A stretch of DNA of 64,000 nucleotides from Haladaptatus pallidirubidus (GTDB lineage Archaea > Halobacteriota > Halobacteria > Halobacteriales > Haladaptataceae). Within the stretch, counting starts at the first letter, position 1, and every line of letters begins with the position of its first letter. Made by a program: the position numbers and the translations under genes. Where the stretch lies: assembly GCF_020700235.1 (NCBI RefSeq), contig NZ_CP085301.1, forward strand, positions 434,001 to 498,000, given 5' to 3'. Below, piece after piece: positions 27,961 through 36,359 of the stretch. Under the pieces are notes generated by a model. That model did no database searches. It saw nothing but the letters and a program-made list of their open reading frames with translations, and was not told the DNA's origin.

Positions 27961-28197
27961 TCATTCGTTTCGGGAGCGCGATTCGGAGTCCTCCGAATCG
28001 CGCTCGTGTGCTGACGCGGACAGCATGACGACAACGAATCCGAACAGTAGCCAGACGAAGAATTTCGGGTCAAGCAGTGCGGTGTTGTGCAGTGCGGTGT
28101 TGTCGTAGTCAGTTAACGTTAGCAGGGCGGTTCCGACGATAGTAGTAATTCCGAAGACGACAACGGTTATAAGCGTCAATTTCGTCAGATACTCCAT
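27961..28197 (-). CDS. small two-helix membrane protein
   Basis: A 78-residue protein from ATG 28197: MEYLTKLTLITVVVFGITTI opens a first hydrophobic helix, and DPKFFVWLLFGFVVVMLSAS forms a second. The middle is polar (DYDNTALHNTALL) and the C-terminus very charged (HERDSEDSESRSRNE). AGAATATGA about 28 bp before this ATG suits a leaderless start; an in-frame codon at 28290 is less likely. Together with the 57-residue gene downstream it makes a pair of small membrane proteins. Function unknown. Confidence 0.62.
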   Translation of the reverse strand: MEYLTKLTLITVVVFGITTIVGTALLTLTDYDNTALHNTALLDPKFFVWLLFGFVVVMLSASAHERDSEDSESRSRNE

Positions 28198-28267
28198 GTG
28201 GTAATCTTCAGCCACAGTGTCATATTCTATCCGGGAGAAGAACTCATCATGAGACGCCGCACTGCGA

Positions 28268-28459
28268 TTGTGTTGTATATATCCTGCCATCGGTTCTCAT
28301 GCCGGAATCATCGCCGTGACGCTTCTCCGATTTCCCGACGTGATTGGAACGCAATCGTTCCGGCTCGTCCAACTCACTTTTGTCGCCATCTTTGGCTGTC
28401 TTCTGCACACCAAACGGGATGAACTGTTGGGTGGCAACGAAGTGGAGGCACAGCAATAA
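28268..28459 (+). pseudogene. possible remnant of a membrane protein
   Basis: A 63-codon plus-strand frame without a good start (TTG only). Its middle part (VQLTFVAIFGCLLHTKRDEL) looks like the last membrane helix and tail of a larger transporter-like protein. No upstream part is found. It may be a 3' fragment of a lost gene or chance. Confidence 0.25.
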
Positions 28460-28474
28460 CCACAAAGCATTACC

Positions 28475-28534
28475 GCGCGTCTCCCAGCTCGCGGTTACAC
28501 GGCTTACCAGGAGACGCGCACACGGCGCGTCTCC
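28475..28534. repeat. three copies of a GCGCGTCTCC motif in alternating orientation
   Basis: GCGCGTCTCC occurs at 28475-28484, its complement GGAGACGCGC at 28510-28519, and GCGCGTCTCC again at 28525-28534. Either adjacent inverted pair can form a 10-bp stem. The array lies 40 bp upstream of the Hsp20 gene and could be a terminator-like structure or a regulatory site. Confidence 0.5.
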
Positions 28535-28576
28535 CAGACCGCACCCTTTTTCGGCTTTGCCTCCCAAGATGGAGCC

Positions 28577-28933
28577 ATGTCAGCGCTTCGTGATGCGTTG
28601 CGGGAGCTTCCGGACGCCGTGTTCGCGGACTTATTGGAGAGCGAGGACGCCTATCTCCTCGTCATCGACATGCCCGGCGTCACCGAGGGGACGATCGATA
28701 TCGGCGTAACAGATGGCCGCCTCCAAATCGAAGCGCGGCGCGAGAAGGACGTGCCCATGGAGTTCGACTACCTGAGCGAGGAACGTTCGCTGTTCCTCGA
28801 CGCCGAGCTGCCCCTTCCGCCGGACTCGACCGGTTCGGGGGCGGAAGCGACCGTCTCGCGGGGCGTCCTCGAAATCACGCTCCCGAAACGGTCGTCGGCA
28901 CCTGACCACTCCGTGCCTATCAAAGGTCGATAG
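28577..28933 (+). CDS. Hsp20/alpha-crystallin-type small chaperone
   Basis: A 118-residue protein consisting of little more than an alpha-crystallin domain. The strands DAYLLVIDMPGVTEGTIDI, DGRLQIEARREKD and RSLFLDAELPLP lead to the family motif GVLEITLPKRS (about residues 96-106). The N-terminal arm is only about 20 residues and the C-terminal I-x-I tail is replaced by SVPIKGR. It resembles the short Hsp20 proteins of haloarchaea, including the GvpH type, but there are no gas-vesicle genes nearby. It is followed within 7 bp by the ABC1 kinase gene. Confidence 0.82.
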   Translation: MSALRDALRELPDAVFADLLESEDAYLLVIDMPGVTEGTIDIGVTDGRLQIEARREKDVPMEFDYLSEERSLFLDAELPLPPDSTGSGAEATVSRGVLEITLPKRSSAPDHSVPIKGR

Positions 28934-28939
28934 CGTCAG

Positions 28940-30613
28940 GTGGTCTCTCTGGCATCTCTCCGCGCGTACCGTCGGTTCTTCGTCGTCGCATGGCACTTCC
29001 TGCCGCTCCTGCTTAGCTACGCCCGCGACCGAAATCGGTTTTTCCTGTTCGGTCGCTCCCGCCAGGTAGACCGTGAAACGCGAATCGAGCGAGCAGACAC
29101 GCTCCTCGAATCACTCCTCACGCTGGGGCCGACGTTCATCAAACTCGGTCAACTGCTTTCGACCCGTCCGGACATCCTGCCGCCGGAGTACGTGGAGGAA
29201 CTCTCGAAGCTACAGGACGAGGTTCCGCCCGCCGACTGGGAGCGGGCACGGACGGTGTTGGAATCGGAAATCGGGTCGGTCGAGGAGACGTTCGCCGAGT
29301 TCGACACCGAGGCGATAAGCGGCGCCAGCCTCGGACAGGTGTACGCGGCGAAAATCGACGGCGAGGATGTCGCGGTCAAGGTTCGCCGCCCCGGCATCGA
29401 GGAACTGGTCGAAGCCGACCTGCGGGTGATCCGCTGGTCGCTTCCCATCCTGATGCGCTTTATCGGTCAGGGGCGGGCGTTTTCGCTCGAAAATCTCGCC
29501 GACGAGTTCGCCCGAACGATTCGAGAGGAGATGGACTACGGTCGGGAAGCGTCGATGCTCCGGGAAATTCGCTCGAACTTCGAGGGTGAAGACGACATCG
29601 CCATCCCGCGAGTTATCGACAGCCACTCCAGTTCGCGCGTTCTCACGATGGAATACATCGGCGGAACGAAAATTAACCACGTCGATGAACTGGACGAGAA
29701 GAATATCGACCGCCACGAACTCGCGGTGACCCTCCAGCGTGCGTACCTCCAGATGATAATCGAAGACGGCGTTTTCCACGCCGACCCGCACCCTGGCAAT
29801 CTGGCGGTCGAAGACGACGGCACCATCGTCTTCTACGACTTCGGTATGAGCGGGCGGGCGGACGAGTTCATCCAGGGTAAAATCGTGGACTTTTACATCG
29901 CGGTCGCGAATCAGGATATCGACGGGATTCTCGACGCGCTCATCGAGATGGGAACCCTCAGTCCGGAGGCCGACCGCGCGACGATGGGGAAGGTAATGGA
30001 GCTCGCAATCGAGGACGCCCGCGGGGAGGACATCGAAACCTACCGCGTCCAGCAAATCGTAGAGCAAGTGGAGGATACAATTTACGAGTTTCCGCTCCGC
30101 CTGCCGTCGAATCTCGCGCTCGTCTTGCGCGTGGCGACGGTCGTAGAGGGCGTCTGTGTCACGCTCGACCGCGAATTCGACTTTATCTCCGTGGCGACGG
30201 AGTATCTGACCGAGGAAGGCTACCGCGAGGAATCCATCAAGCAGTACGTCTCCGAGACGGGCGACCAACTGCAAGCCTCGGCCCAGTCAATAATTAGAAC
30301 GCCGCCGAAATTGGAGCGAACCTTAGACCGCATCGACCGCGACGACTTTTACGCCCGCGTCAGCATCGAGGACGACAACGACGTGTTCGACCTGCTGGCG
30401 AAGCGTCTCATCTACGGTATTTTGCTCGCGTTCGGCGGCCTGACGACGGCGGTGTTGTACGCGGCGGAGGCGGTTCCCGCCGCCGCGATTTCGGGCGTGA
30501 TTTCGCTGTTCATCGTCGGACTGCTCTACCGCTCGTTCCGCAAACGCAAGGGAATTCGGACGACGCCGCAGTTCACGCGGCAGAATCTACGAGAGCGACG
30601 CGGCGGGAAGTGA
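28940..30613 (+). CDS. ABC1/AarF/UbiB-family atypical kinase
   Basis: A 557-residue protein from a GTG six bases after the Hsp20 stop. The UbiB-specific KxGQ motif reads FIKLGQLLSTRPDILP (about residues 69-84). The Ala-rich loop is GASLGQVYAAKIDGEDVAVK. The catalytic and metal loops are FHADPHPGNLAV and VFYDFGMSG (about residues 282-305). Two hydrophobic helices lie near residues 490-530. Bacterial and mitochondrial members are ATPases needed for quinone biosynthesis; haloarchaeal members are presumed to act on membrane lipids or quinone. Probably cotranscribed with Hsp20. Confidence 0.92.
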   Translation: MVSLASLRAYRRFFVVAWHFLPLLLSYARDRNRFFLFGRSRQVDRETRIERADTLLESLLTLGPTFIKLGQLLSTRPDILPPEYVEELSKLQDEVPPADWERARTVLESEIGSVEETFAEFDTEAISGASLGQVYAAKIDGEDVAVKVRRPGIEELVEADLRVIRWSLPILMRFIGQGRAFSLENLADEFARTIREEMDYGREASMLREIRSNFEGEDDIAIPRVIDSHSSSRVLTMEYIGGTKINHVDELDEKNIDRHELAVTLQRAYLQMIIEDGVFHADPHPGNLAVEDDGTIVFYDFGMSGRADEFIQGKIVDFYIAVANQDIDGILDALIEMGTLSPEADRATMGKVMELAIEDARGEDIETYRVQQIVEQVEDTIYEFPLRLPSNLALVLRVATVVEGVCVTLDREFDFISVATEYLTEEGYREESIKQYVSETGDQLQASAQSIIRTPPKLERTLDRIDRDDFYARVSIEDDNDVFDLLAKRLIYGILLAFGGLTTAVLYAAEAVPAAAISGVISLFIVGLLYRSFRKRKGIRTTPQFTRQNLRERRGGK

Positions 30614-30703
30614 ACTTTCGGCACCGCTCTCGGCTCCGTTTCGGTGAAAAATGTCGGTCGGGTTCCAAATAGCTTTTCACGACACTATTCGAACAGCTAT
30701 ACT

Positions 30704-31069
30704 ATGTTCTCCAACATTCGGTCGTCTGCCACTGCGACCGAGAAAGAAAGCGGCTGGTGGCTGCTCATCCTCCCTGGATTGGTGACGACGACCGCCGTCG
30801 CAGTCACTTCGTTCGTGTTTGGTACCTCCTCATCAGCACTAGCGTCGCTTCCAGCACCCATTACGTTCATTTTCGGGATTTCGGTTCTCACCGCGCCCGC
30901 TCTCGTCGCAATCGGGGTCCACTTCGACCGGAAATACGTCGCGTCGGTGTCGGCGTGGGAACCGCGCTCGGAGTACATCCTCCTCGGAATCGCCATGTGG
31001 TTCGGTATCGGCATTCCGCTCGGTCTGCTGTATCTGTTCCGGCGGCACAAGTACGTCGGCGTACCGTGA
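30704..31069 (+). CDS. three-helix membrane protein, unknown function
   Basis: A 121-residue protein. MFSNIRSSATATEKESGWW precedes three hydrophobic helices (about residues 20-40, 47-70 and 90-110). A polar HFDRKYVASVSAWEPRSEYI linker and a basic end RRHKYVGVP follow. The ATG at 30704 is preferred over one at 30644. A CAAATAGC box lies about 34 bp upstream. No family recognised; the layout recalls small haloarchaeal proteins of unknown function that accompany transport or energy genes. Confidence 0.6.
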   Translation: MFSNIRSSATATEKESGWWLLILPGLVTTTAVAVTSFVFGTSSSALASLPAPITFIFGISVLTAPALVAIGVHFDRKYVASVSAWEPRSEYILLGIAMWFGIGIPLGLLYLFRRHKYVGVP

Positions 31070-31134
31070 TTTTCGACCTACACCTCGACTGCCCCATTCC
31101 GTAGCTTTTCCACCGCCCGCGAACAAGAGGCGGT

Positions 31135-32223
31135 ATGCAGATAGAACCGTTCAAACTGGAACGCTGGTTCGCGGAATACGAACACGAGGCGGACATCATG
31201 CTGGCCGAAAGCGGCATCCGAAGCATCGATTCCGACCGTTTCGACACGAACCCCGGCGAGCTGGGCTACGTCATCCCGACGAACGGTAGTCCGGAGTTTC
31301 GCGCCGAGGTGGGCGAACGCTACGACCGAACCGCCGGCGAAGTGCTGTTCACCTGCGGGACGCAGGAGGCGAACTTTCTGGCTTTTTTGAGCCTGTTGGG
31401 AGAGGGAGGCGAGGGAAGCAAGGAAGGCCACGCGGTCGTCGTTACGCCGACCTACCAAGCACTTCACGCCGTGCCGGAATCGCTCGGAGAGGTGAGTCGT
31501 GTCTGGCTCGAACCGCCCGAATGGGAACTCGACGTTGACGCGGTGGCCGACGCGATTCAGGAGAACACGCGGGTTATCGTGCTGAACAACCCGAACAACC
31601 CGACCGGGCGGTATCACCCGCAGGAGAAAGTCGAAGCCCTCTACGACCTCGCAGAGGACGCCGGGGCGTACCTGCTTTGTGACGAGGTGTACCGCCTGCT
31701 CGCGGACGACCCACTGCCTCCGGTGGCCAGTATGGGCGAACACGGCATCAGCACGACGAGCCTCACGAAAGCCTACGGACTCGCGGGGTTGCGATTCGGC
31801 TGGTTGGTTGGTGCTGAGGAAGTCGTGGAGGGCGCGTGGGAGTGGAAAGATTACACGACCATCTCGCCGGGTATCATCGACCAGCACGTCGCTCGGCAGG
31901 CCCTCAGCGAGCAAGAGGACGACATTCTGACCGAGAACCGCGAGTTGGCGAAGCGGAATCGAGACCGGGTGCGCGAGTTCGTGGACGAGCACGGACTGGA
32001 CTGGTACGACCCGGTCGGCGTGAACGGGTTCGTCTCGATTCCGGACGGGTTCGAAGACGGCGAGGCGTTCTGTCGCGGCGTCGTCGAGGAGGAAAGCGTG
32101 GTTCTCGCACCGGGTGGTTTGTTCGGGTACGACCGGTATTTCCGCATCGGATTTGGGCTCTCGGCGGAGGAGTTGGAAGATGGATTGGAACGTGTAGGGC
32201 GGTTCATCGACGGGACGCGGTGA
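31135..32223 (+). CDS. class I/II PLP-dependent aminotransferase
   Basis: A 362-residue fold-type I aminotransferase. NNPNNPTGRYH (about residues 145-155), the aspartate in YLLCDEVYR, the Schiff-base lysine in STTSLTKAYGLAGLRFGW (about residues 205-222) and the late YFRIGFG arginine are all present. The N-terminus MQIEPFKLERWFAEYEHEAD is the usual haloarchaeal form. It transfers amino groups between an amino acid and a 2-oxoacid; the substrate is unknown. The beta-helix gene begins 39 bp downstream on the same strand. Confidence 0.92.
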   Translation: MQIEPFKLERWFAEYEHEADIMLAESGIRSIDSDRFDTNPGELGYVIPTNGSPEFRAEVGERYDRTAGEVLFTCGTQEANFLAFLSLLGEGGEGSKEGHAVVVTPTYQALHAVPESLGEVSRVWLEPPEWELDVDAVADAIQENTRVIVLNNPNNPTGRYHPQEKVEALYDLAEDAGAYLLCDEVYRLLADDPLPPVASMGEHGISTTSLTKAYGLAGLRFGWLVGAEEVVEGAWEWKDYTTISPGIIDQHVARQALSEQEDDILTENRELAKRNRDRVREFVDEHGLDWYDPVGVNGFVSIPDGFEDGEAFCRGVVEEESVVLAPGGLFGYDRYFRIGFGLSAEELEDGLERVGRFIDGTR

Positions 32224-32262
32224 CCGGTTTTCGTACCGAAATACACCTGGTGCCGATACGTT

Positions 32263-33975
32263 GTGCCGTTTCGAGCGGTCTTGCAGAGTAGCAACGACAC
32301 CTGCATCGAAATCGACGCCGACGACGTCGATTTCGACGGAAACGGGCACCTCATCACTGGCGAGCAGGTGGCTGGAATCCCGGAAGGTCGACCGAAAACC
32401 AACGCCGTCGCGGCCGACAACCAGACGAACGTTACCGTACACAACGTCGAAATCGGCGAGTGGTGGTATTACGGCGTCCACTACACGAACGTCGACGATG
32501 GAACGGTACGCGACGCGACTATCACCAGAACCAACAACGGCGTCGAGTTCGACGCCAGCGACGACGGCACCGTTTCCAACGTCACGATCCGAGACGGTCT
32601 ACTCAGCGGCGTCGTGCTCAGCGAAACGACGGACACGACGGTGTCGGACGTGCGTTCGATCGAGAACGATGAACGCGGGATCTACCTCTTCCACAGCGAT
32701 AACAACGCGCTGAGAGACGTGACCGCCAACAGGAACAGGGGCATGGGTCGCGGCGGCGTTGTTCTCAGCGACAGTAATAATAATAGCCTGTCGAACGTGA
32801 CAGCTCGGGAAAATCCCGCCAACGGTATTCTAGTTTGGAACGGTGACGAAAACACGATGTCCGAGGTGACTACCGACGACAACGGCTACGGCGTCGTCAT
32901 CGAGGGGAGCCAAAATTCGGTGACGAACGCGACGGTGACGAAAAGCACCAACCAGGCCATACGGATCGAAGGGGCGGACAACGCGTTCCGAAACGTCGAC
33001 GCCAGTCCCAATACGGGTGGCGTTTTACTGCTCGGAGAGAACCAGACGCTGGTAAACACGACGGTCGGTGCCTTCGGTCTCGCGCAAGCCAGGAGGTTGG
33101 AAATCGGCGCTCGAAACAGCACGCTGAAAAACACCACCGTCAACGGCTCTGAAGGCACCGAGATTACCTTCAACGGTGACGCTGCCAACAACACGCTAAT
33201 TAACACGACGATTCCTAACTCCGAAGCTTCTGACGCGATTTTCCTCCTCGCTGGCACGACGAATAACACACTGATAAATACGTTTGTCAGTGGCGAATAC
33301 TACACGAACGCGTTCCGGTCGCTCGGAAACGACGACACCACCGCGATCAACTTCTCGCTCGAAACGGCCACTATCTCGTTCCGAAGTCGCGCCGTGGAAA
33401 TCGAGAAGACCCAAACCGTTCCGCCGTCGCCGGAGGGTTACCGAGACATCGGACAGTACGTGAACGTCACGAACACGAGCGAGGACTCGTCCATCGATCT
33501 CAAGGTTCACTACTCCGATGACGACGTGGCGCAGGCGGGTGTGGACGAGAGCACGCTTCGCATCTGGAAGTACGACGGGGGATCGTGGACGGAAGTGCCG
33601 CCTCCCAACGGGGTGAACACCGAAGCGAACGTCGTGTACGCGAATGTCACCAACTTCAGTGCGTTCGCGCCGCTCGGCGAACCGGCCGAATCGGACGAGC
33701 CGTTCCTCGACCCCCTCGTCATCGAACTCGGCAACGTCACAATCGCGGAAATCGGGCCACCGCAGGACCACGACGACGATGGTCTGTACGAGGATGTAAA
33801 CGGCGACTGTGAGTTGACCGGTGACGACGTCGCCGCACTCTCCCTCGTCGAAATCGCTCACGAACGGGGAGCGCTGGAGTTGACGGACGAGCAAGTGGCG
33901 GCGCTTGATTTCGACGGGGACGGACGGCTGACACAGCGAGACGTCGGTCGCGAGAGCACCGACGTTTCGGCCTGA
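32263..33975 (+). CDS. right-handed beta-helix protein with C-terminal dockerin-like segment, apparently N-terminally truncated
   Basis: A 570-residue protein from a GTG. Residues 15-360 are Asn/Thr-rich parallel beta-helix repeats (NosD/pectate-lyase-like: DGNGHLITG, NVTVHNVEI, GVVLSETTDTTVSDV). A beta-sandwich-like stretch follows (VNVTNTSEDSSIDLKVHYSD). Residues 505-565 resemble a dockerin: DVNGDCELTGDDVAAL and DFDGDGRLTQRDV are paired EF-hand-like Ca loops. Such proteins are exported, but no signal peptide is present, and the usual opening before DTCIEI is missing. The gene starts abruptly 39 bp after the aminotransferase. It is probably 5'-truncated. Confidence 0.75.
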   Translation: MPFRAVLQSSNDTCIEIDADDVDFDGNGHLITGEQVAGIPEGRPKTNAVAADNQTNVTVHNVEIGEWWYYGVHYTNVDDGTVRDATITRTNNGVEFDASDDGTVSNVTIRDGLLSGVVLSETTDTTVSDVRSIENDERGIYLFHSDNNALRDVTANRNRGMGRGGVVLSDSNNNSLSNVTARENPANGILVWNGDENTMSEVTTDDNGYGVVIEGSQNSVTNATVTKSTNQAIRIEGADNAFRNVDASPNTGGVLLLGENQTLVNTTVGAFGLAQARRLEIGARNSTLKNTTVNGSEGTEITFNGDAANNTLINTTIPNSEASDAIFLLAGTTNNTLINTFVSGEYYTNAFRSLGNDDTTAINFSLETATISFRSRAVEIEKTQTVPPSPEGYRDIGQYVNVTNTSEDSSIDLKVHYSDDDVAQAGVDESTLRIWKYDGGSWTEVPPPNGVNTEANVVYANVTNFSAFAPLGEPAESDEPFLDPLVIELGNVTIAEIGPPQDHDDDGLYEDVNGDCELTGDDVAALSLVEIAHERGALELTDEQVAALDFDGDGRLTQRDVGRESTDVSA

Positions 33976-34017
33976 ACCCGAACCGCGCATCGTTTTTTCG
34001 CCGACGGACGAGAACGG

Positions 34018-34647
34018 TCACACCCCGTCGTTCGCCTCCAGATACTCTTCGAGCAGGGATGGAAAATCCCGTCCCCTCAGATACCGCAGGCCGAAATCCT
34101 CGGCCCAGCCGATGATGCCGGTATCCTCAGTGACGACGCCCGCATCCAGTTCGCGGGCGAGGATGAGCAGATCGAAATCCTCACGGGAATCGAGGACGCC
34201 GCGCCGGAGGGTCGAGCGATACTCGCTTCGCAAGTCGGAGATGACCTCGCCGACGTTCGCCTCGCCGTCATCGAAGGCTTCTCGAACGGCGTTTTCGGAG
34301 ACGCGCAGACCCCGGTCAACTCGACTGCTCATCTCGTCGATGAACCGGTAGACGAGTTCGGCGGGAATCATCACCTCGAAGCGGGCGGGATTTTTCTTGA
34401 TAACCCACGTTTCCAGTTTTGAGAGGGTGGATTCCGAGATGTTGCGCTCTTGCAAAATGACGGTGAGTTCGTCGTGAACCGAGGGCGGGATATAACAGGA
34501 GATGTTGAGCGACAGTTTCGCTTGCGCAATCGAATCGAGCAGGCGGTCGATAGCCGATTCCAACCCCTCGTCTTCGTCTCGGATTTCCTCCGTGAGAAAG
34601 ACCGACGTATCGAGGACGAACCGCTGTTTCAGCGGATGTTCCGGCAT
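34018..34647 (-). CDS. RNA ligase partner protein (UPF0278, PIN domain)
   Basis: A 209-residue protein of the MJ_0950/UPF0278 family, starting [20 protein letters not shown]. The PIN-type acidic residues are Asp in VLDTSVF, Glu in the HDELTVI helix, and Asp in the late [20 protein letters not shown] stretch. Family members often sit next to a 3'-5' RNA ligase (Rnl3 type), hence the name. No ligase gene is adjacent here; the flanks are the beta-helix gene and a noncoding interval. Nuclease activity is inferred only. Confidence 0.87.
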   Translation of the reverse strand: MPEHPLKQRFVLDTSVFLTEEIRDEDEGLESAIDRLLDSIAQAKLSLNISCYIPPSVHDELTVILQERNISESTLSKLETWVIKKNPARFEVMIPAELVYRFIDEMSSRVDRGLRVSENAVREAFDDGEANVGEVISDLRSEYRSTLRRGVLDSREDFDLLILARELDAGVVTEDTGIIGWAEDFGLRYLRGRDFPSLLEEYLEANDGV

Positions 34648-34709
34648 GAGTGGCGATTCGTGCGAGAGGGCAAAAGTCCTTTCATGGGATATGTTCACAT
34701 CCATCATGA

Positions 34710-35080
34710 CTGAACTTCTGAAAAATGGTTATGCTGATCGGTGGCTAAGTAGCAACTGTCGCAGGAACCGGGAGGACTAACCGGGCGGTCTACATTCGAT
34801 TGGATGTAGATGCGGAGCAAAAACCAAGTGGTCGGTAACACGACACCGAGGTCAACGCTCCGACGGAGAACCGAAGTGACTCAGAAATCGTCTACAAAGA
34901 CGATTGTGAAGACCAAGTAACGGACGGCGTGAAAACGGCGTTCGTGAAACTGGTGGAAGCCAGCAGGGTCGTACGAGTCGCGGAAAACGTCTCTCGTCCG
35001 GGTTCTAATCGCGGTTCTTGCGTCTTTCTCGATACACTGCACCGCCGAGCGACAGCGCGCAGGCGCGACAGTTCCAAACG
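34710..35080 (+). other. gene-free interval with two clear hairpins, possible RNA
   Basis: About 400 bp without a convincing gene. Two perfect stem-loops are visible: TCTACAT..ATGTAGA at 34789-34810 and AATCGTCT-ACAA-AGACGATT at 34886-34905. The GTGGAAGCCAGCAGG phrase near 34960 loosely recalls the conserved end of haloarchaeal TnpB-associated elements, but no TnpB coding sequence is seen. I could not match it to SRP RNA, RNase P RNA or a tRNA. It ends at the IF-5A promoter. Confidence 0.35.
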
Positions 35081-35081
35081 G

Positions 35082-35087
35082 TTTATA
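35082..35087 (+). promoter_or_regulatory. TATA box of the IF-5A-agmatinase operon
   Basis: TTTATA centred 27 bp before the ATG at 35112. This spacing fits a leaderless transcript and rejects longer in-frame starts such as 34929. Confidence 0.65.
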
Positions 35088-35111
35088 CCGGAGCGAACGC
35101 AATCCCGCGGT

Positions 35112-35492
35112 ATGGCGAAAGAGCAAAAGGAAGTCCGCGAACTTCAAGAAGGAAACTACGTCATGATGGACGACGCCGCATGCGTCATCAACTCCTACAG
35201 CACCGCAAAGCCCGGAAAGCACGGTAGCGCAAAAGCCCGAATCGAGGGCAAAGGCGTTTTCGACGAGAAAAAGCGCAGTCTGAGCCAGCCGGTTGACGCG
35301 AAGATTTGGGTTCCGATTATCAACCGGAAACAGGGCCAAGTCGTCAGTGTCGAGAGCGAAACCGTCGCGCAGGTCATGGACCTCGAAACCTACGAGACTA
35401 TCACCATCAAGACGCCCGAGGGAATGGGTCTCTCACCCGACGACGAAATCGAGTACCTCGAAATGGACGACCAACGCAAAATCGAACGTTAA
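35112..35492 (+). CDS. eif5A: translation initiation factor IF-5A
   Basis: A 126-residue archaeal IF-5A. The modification loop is [10 protein letters not shown]; Lys36 in PGKHG is the residue that deoxyhypusine synthase would modify. The N-terminal SH3-like domain (residues 1-70) and the OB domain (about residues 72-126) are both complete. It binds ribosomes stalled at proline-rich and other difficult sequences. The stop TAA is immediately followed by the agmatinase ATG (no spacer), so the two are co-transcribed and probably co-translated. Confidence 0.97.
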   Translation: MAKEQKEVRELQEGNYVMMDDAACVINSYSTAKPGKHGSAKARIEGKGVFDEKKRSLSQPVDAKIWVPIINRKQGQVVSVESETVAQVMDLETYETITIKTPEGMGLSPDDEIEYLEMDDQRKIER

Positions 35493-36299
35493 ATGTTCCC
35501 CGGTGCGTCCACTGACCGCGGACAAGCGGACTTCGTGGTGGTGGGTGCGCCGCTTGACGTGTCCACCACGTTTCAGCCCGGAACGCGATTCGGTCCCGAA
35601 CGAATCCGGCGATTTGCCCGGACGTTCGACGACTATGACCATCGCACCGGGCTATTTTTTTCAGACCTTGCAGTTCACGACCACGGCGACGTCTACGCAT
35701 GGGACGACGCCGAAGAGTATTTAGAATACATCGAGGGCGTTCTGACCGACATCGTCTGGGACGACGCCTGCCCGCTTCTCCTCGGCGGCGAACACACCGT
35801 CACGCTGGCCGGAGTCCGGGCGACCGAACCGGACACCTTCGTCTGTCTCGACGCCCACCTCGATTTGCGAGCGGAGTACGACGGGAATCCATTGAGCCAC
35901 GCAACCGTCACCCGGCACGTTCTCGACGTGGCCGACCGCGCCATCATCCTCGGTGCCAGAACCGGAAGCGAGGAGGAGTGGAACCGCGCCGCCAAGTCCG
36001 ACGTGACCGTCGTCCCTCCCGAGGAGGTGGCCGACTGGGAACCCGATTTCGGGGGAACCACCTACCTCAGCGTGGACATCGACGGCGCAGACCCCGGATT
36101 TACGCCCGGCACCGGAACCATGGAACCCTTCGGTCTTTCCCCCAGAGAAATGCGCGACGTGGTTCGAGATGTTGCCGAGGAAACCGACGTCGTCGGCTTC
36201 GACGTCGTCGAGGTCAACGACCGCGACGACGGCCAAGCCGCTTCGCTAGGCGGGAAACTACTTCGAGAGTTTGTGTTCTCGCATGCTCACGATAGGTAA
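35493..36299 (+). CDS. speB: agmatinase / ureohydrolase-family protein
   Basis: A 268-residue arginase-family protein. All three metal motifs are present: GGEHTVT (His101), DAHLDLR (Asp120, His122, Asp124) and SVDIDGADPGFTPGTG (two Asp). Agmatinase converts agmatine to putrescine and urea. In haloarchaea the IF-5A modification may use agmatine-derived chemistry, so the tight coupling to the IF-5A gene is suggestive. The size and TGTMEP motif fit agmatinase better than arginase, but the substrate is inferred. Confidence 0.93.
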   Translation: MFPGASTDRGQADFVVVGAPLDVSTTFQPGTRFGPERIRRFARTFDDYDHRTGLFFSDLAVHDHGDVYAWDDAEEYLEYIEGVLTDIVWDDACPLLLGGEHTVTLAGVRATEPDTFVCLDAHLDLRAEYDGNPLSHATVTRHVLDVADRAIILGARTGSEEEWNRAAKSDVTVVPPEEVADWEPDFGGTTYLSVDIDGADPGFTPGTGTMEPFGLSPREMRDVVRDVAEETDVVGFDVVEVNDRDDGQAASLGGKLLREFVFSHAHDR

Positions 36300-36359
36300 C
36301 TGGAAAACGTAGACGAATCCGACTTTTTGATTTTTCCAGAGTAGTGACCAAACCACACG

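Noticed and set aside
31078-32481. A 467-codon minus-strand frame opposite the aminotransferase
   Set aside because: It shadows the aminotransferase, whose PLP motifs are intact; GC-rich halophile genes often leave long open antisense frames.
34710-35111. SRP RNA, RNase P RNA or tRNA in the interval before IF-5A
   Set aside because: I looked for the SRP helix 8 motif, RNase P conserved regions and a T-arm GGTTCRA pattern and found none convincing.
34929-35111. A longer N-terminus for IF-5A
   Set aside because: The TATA box at 35082-35087 lies inside the extension, and the family starts at the 35112 ATG.
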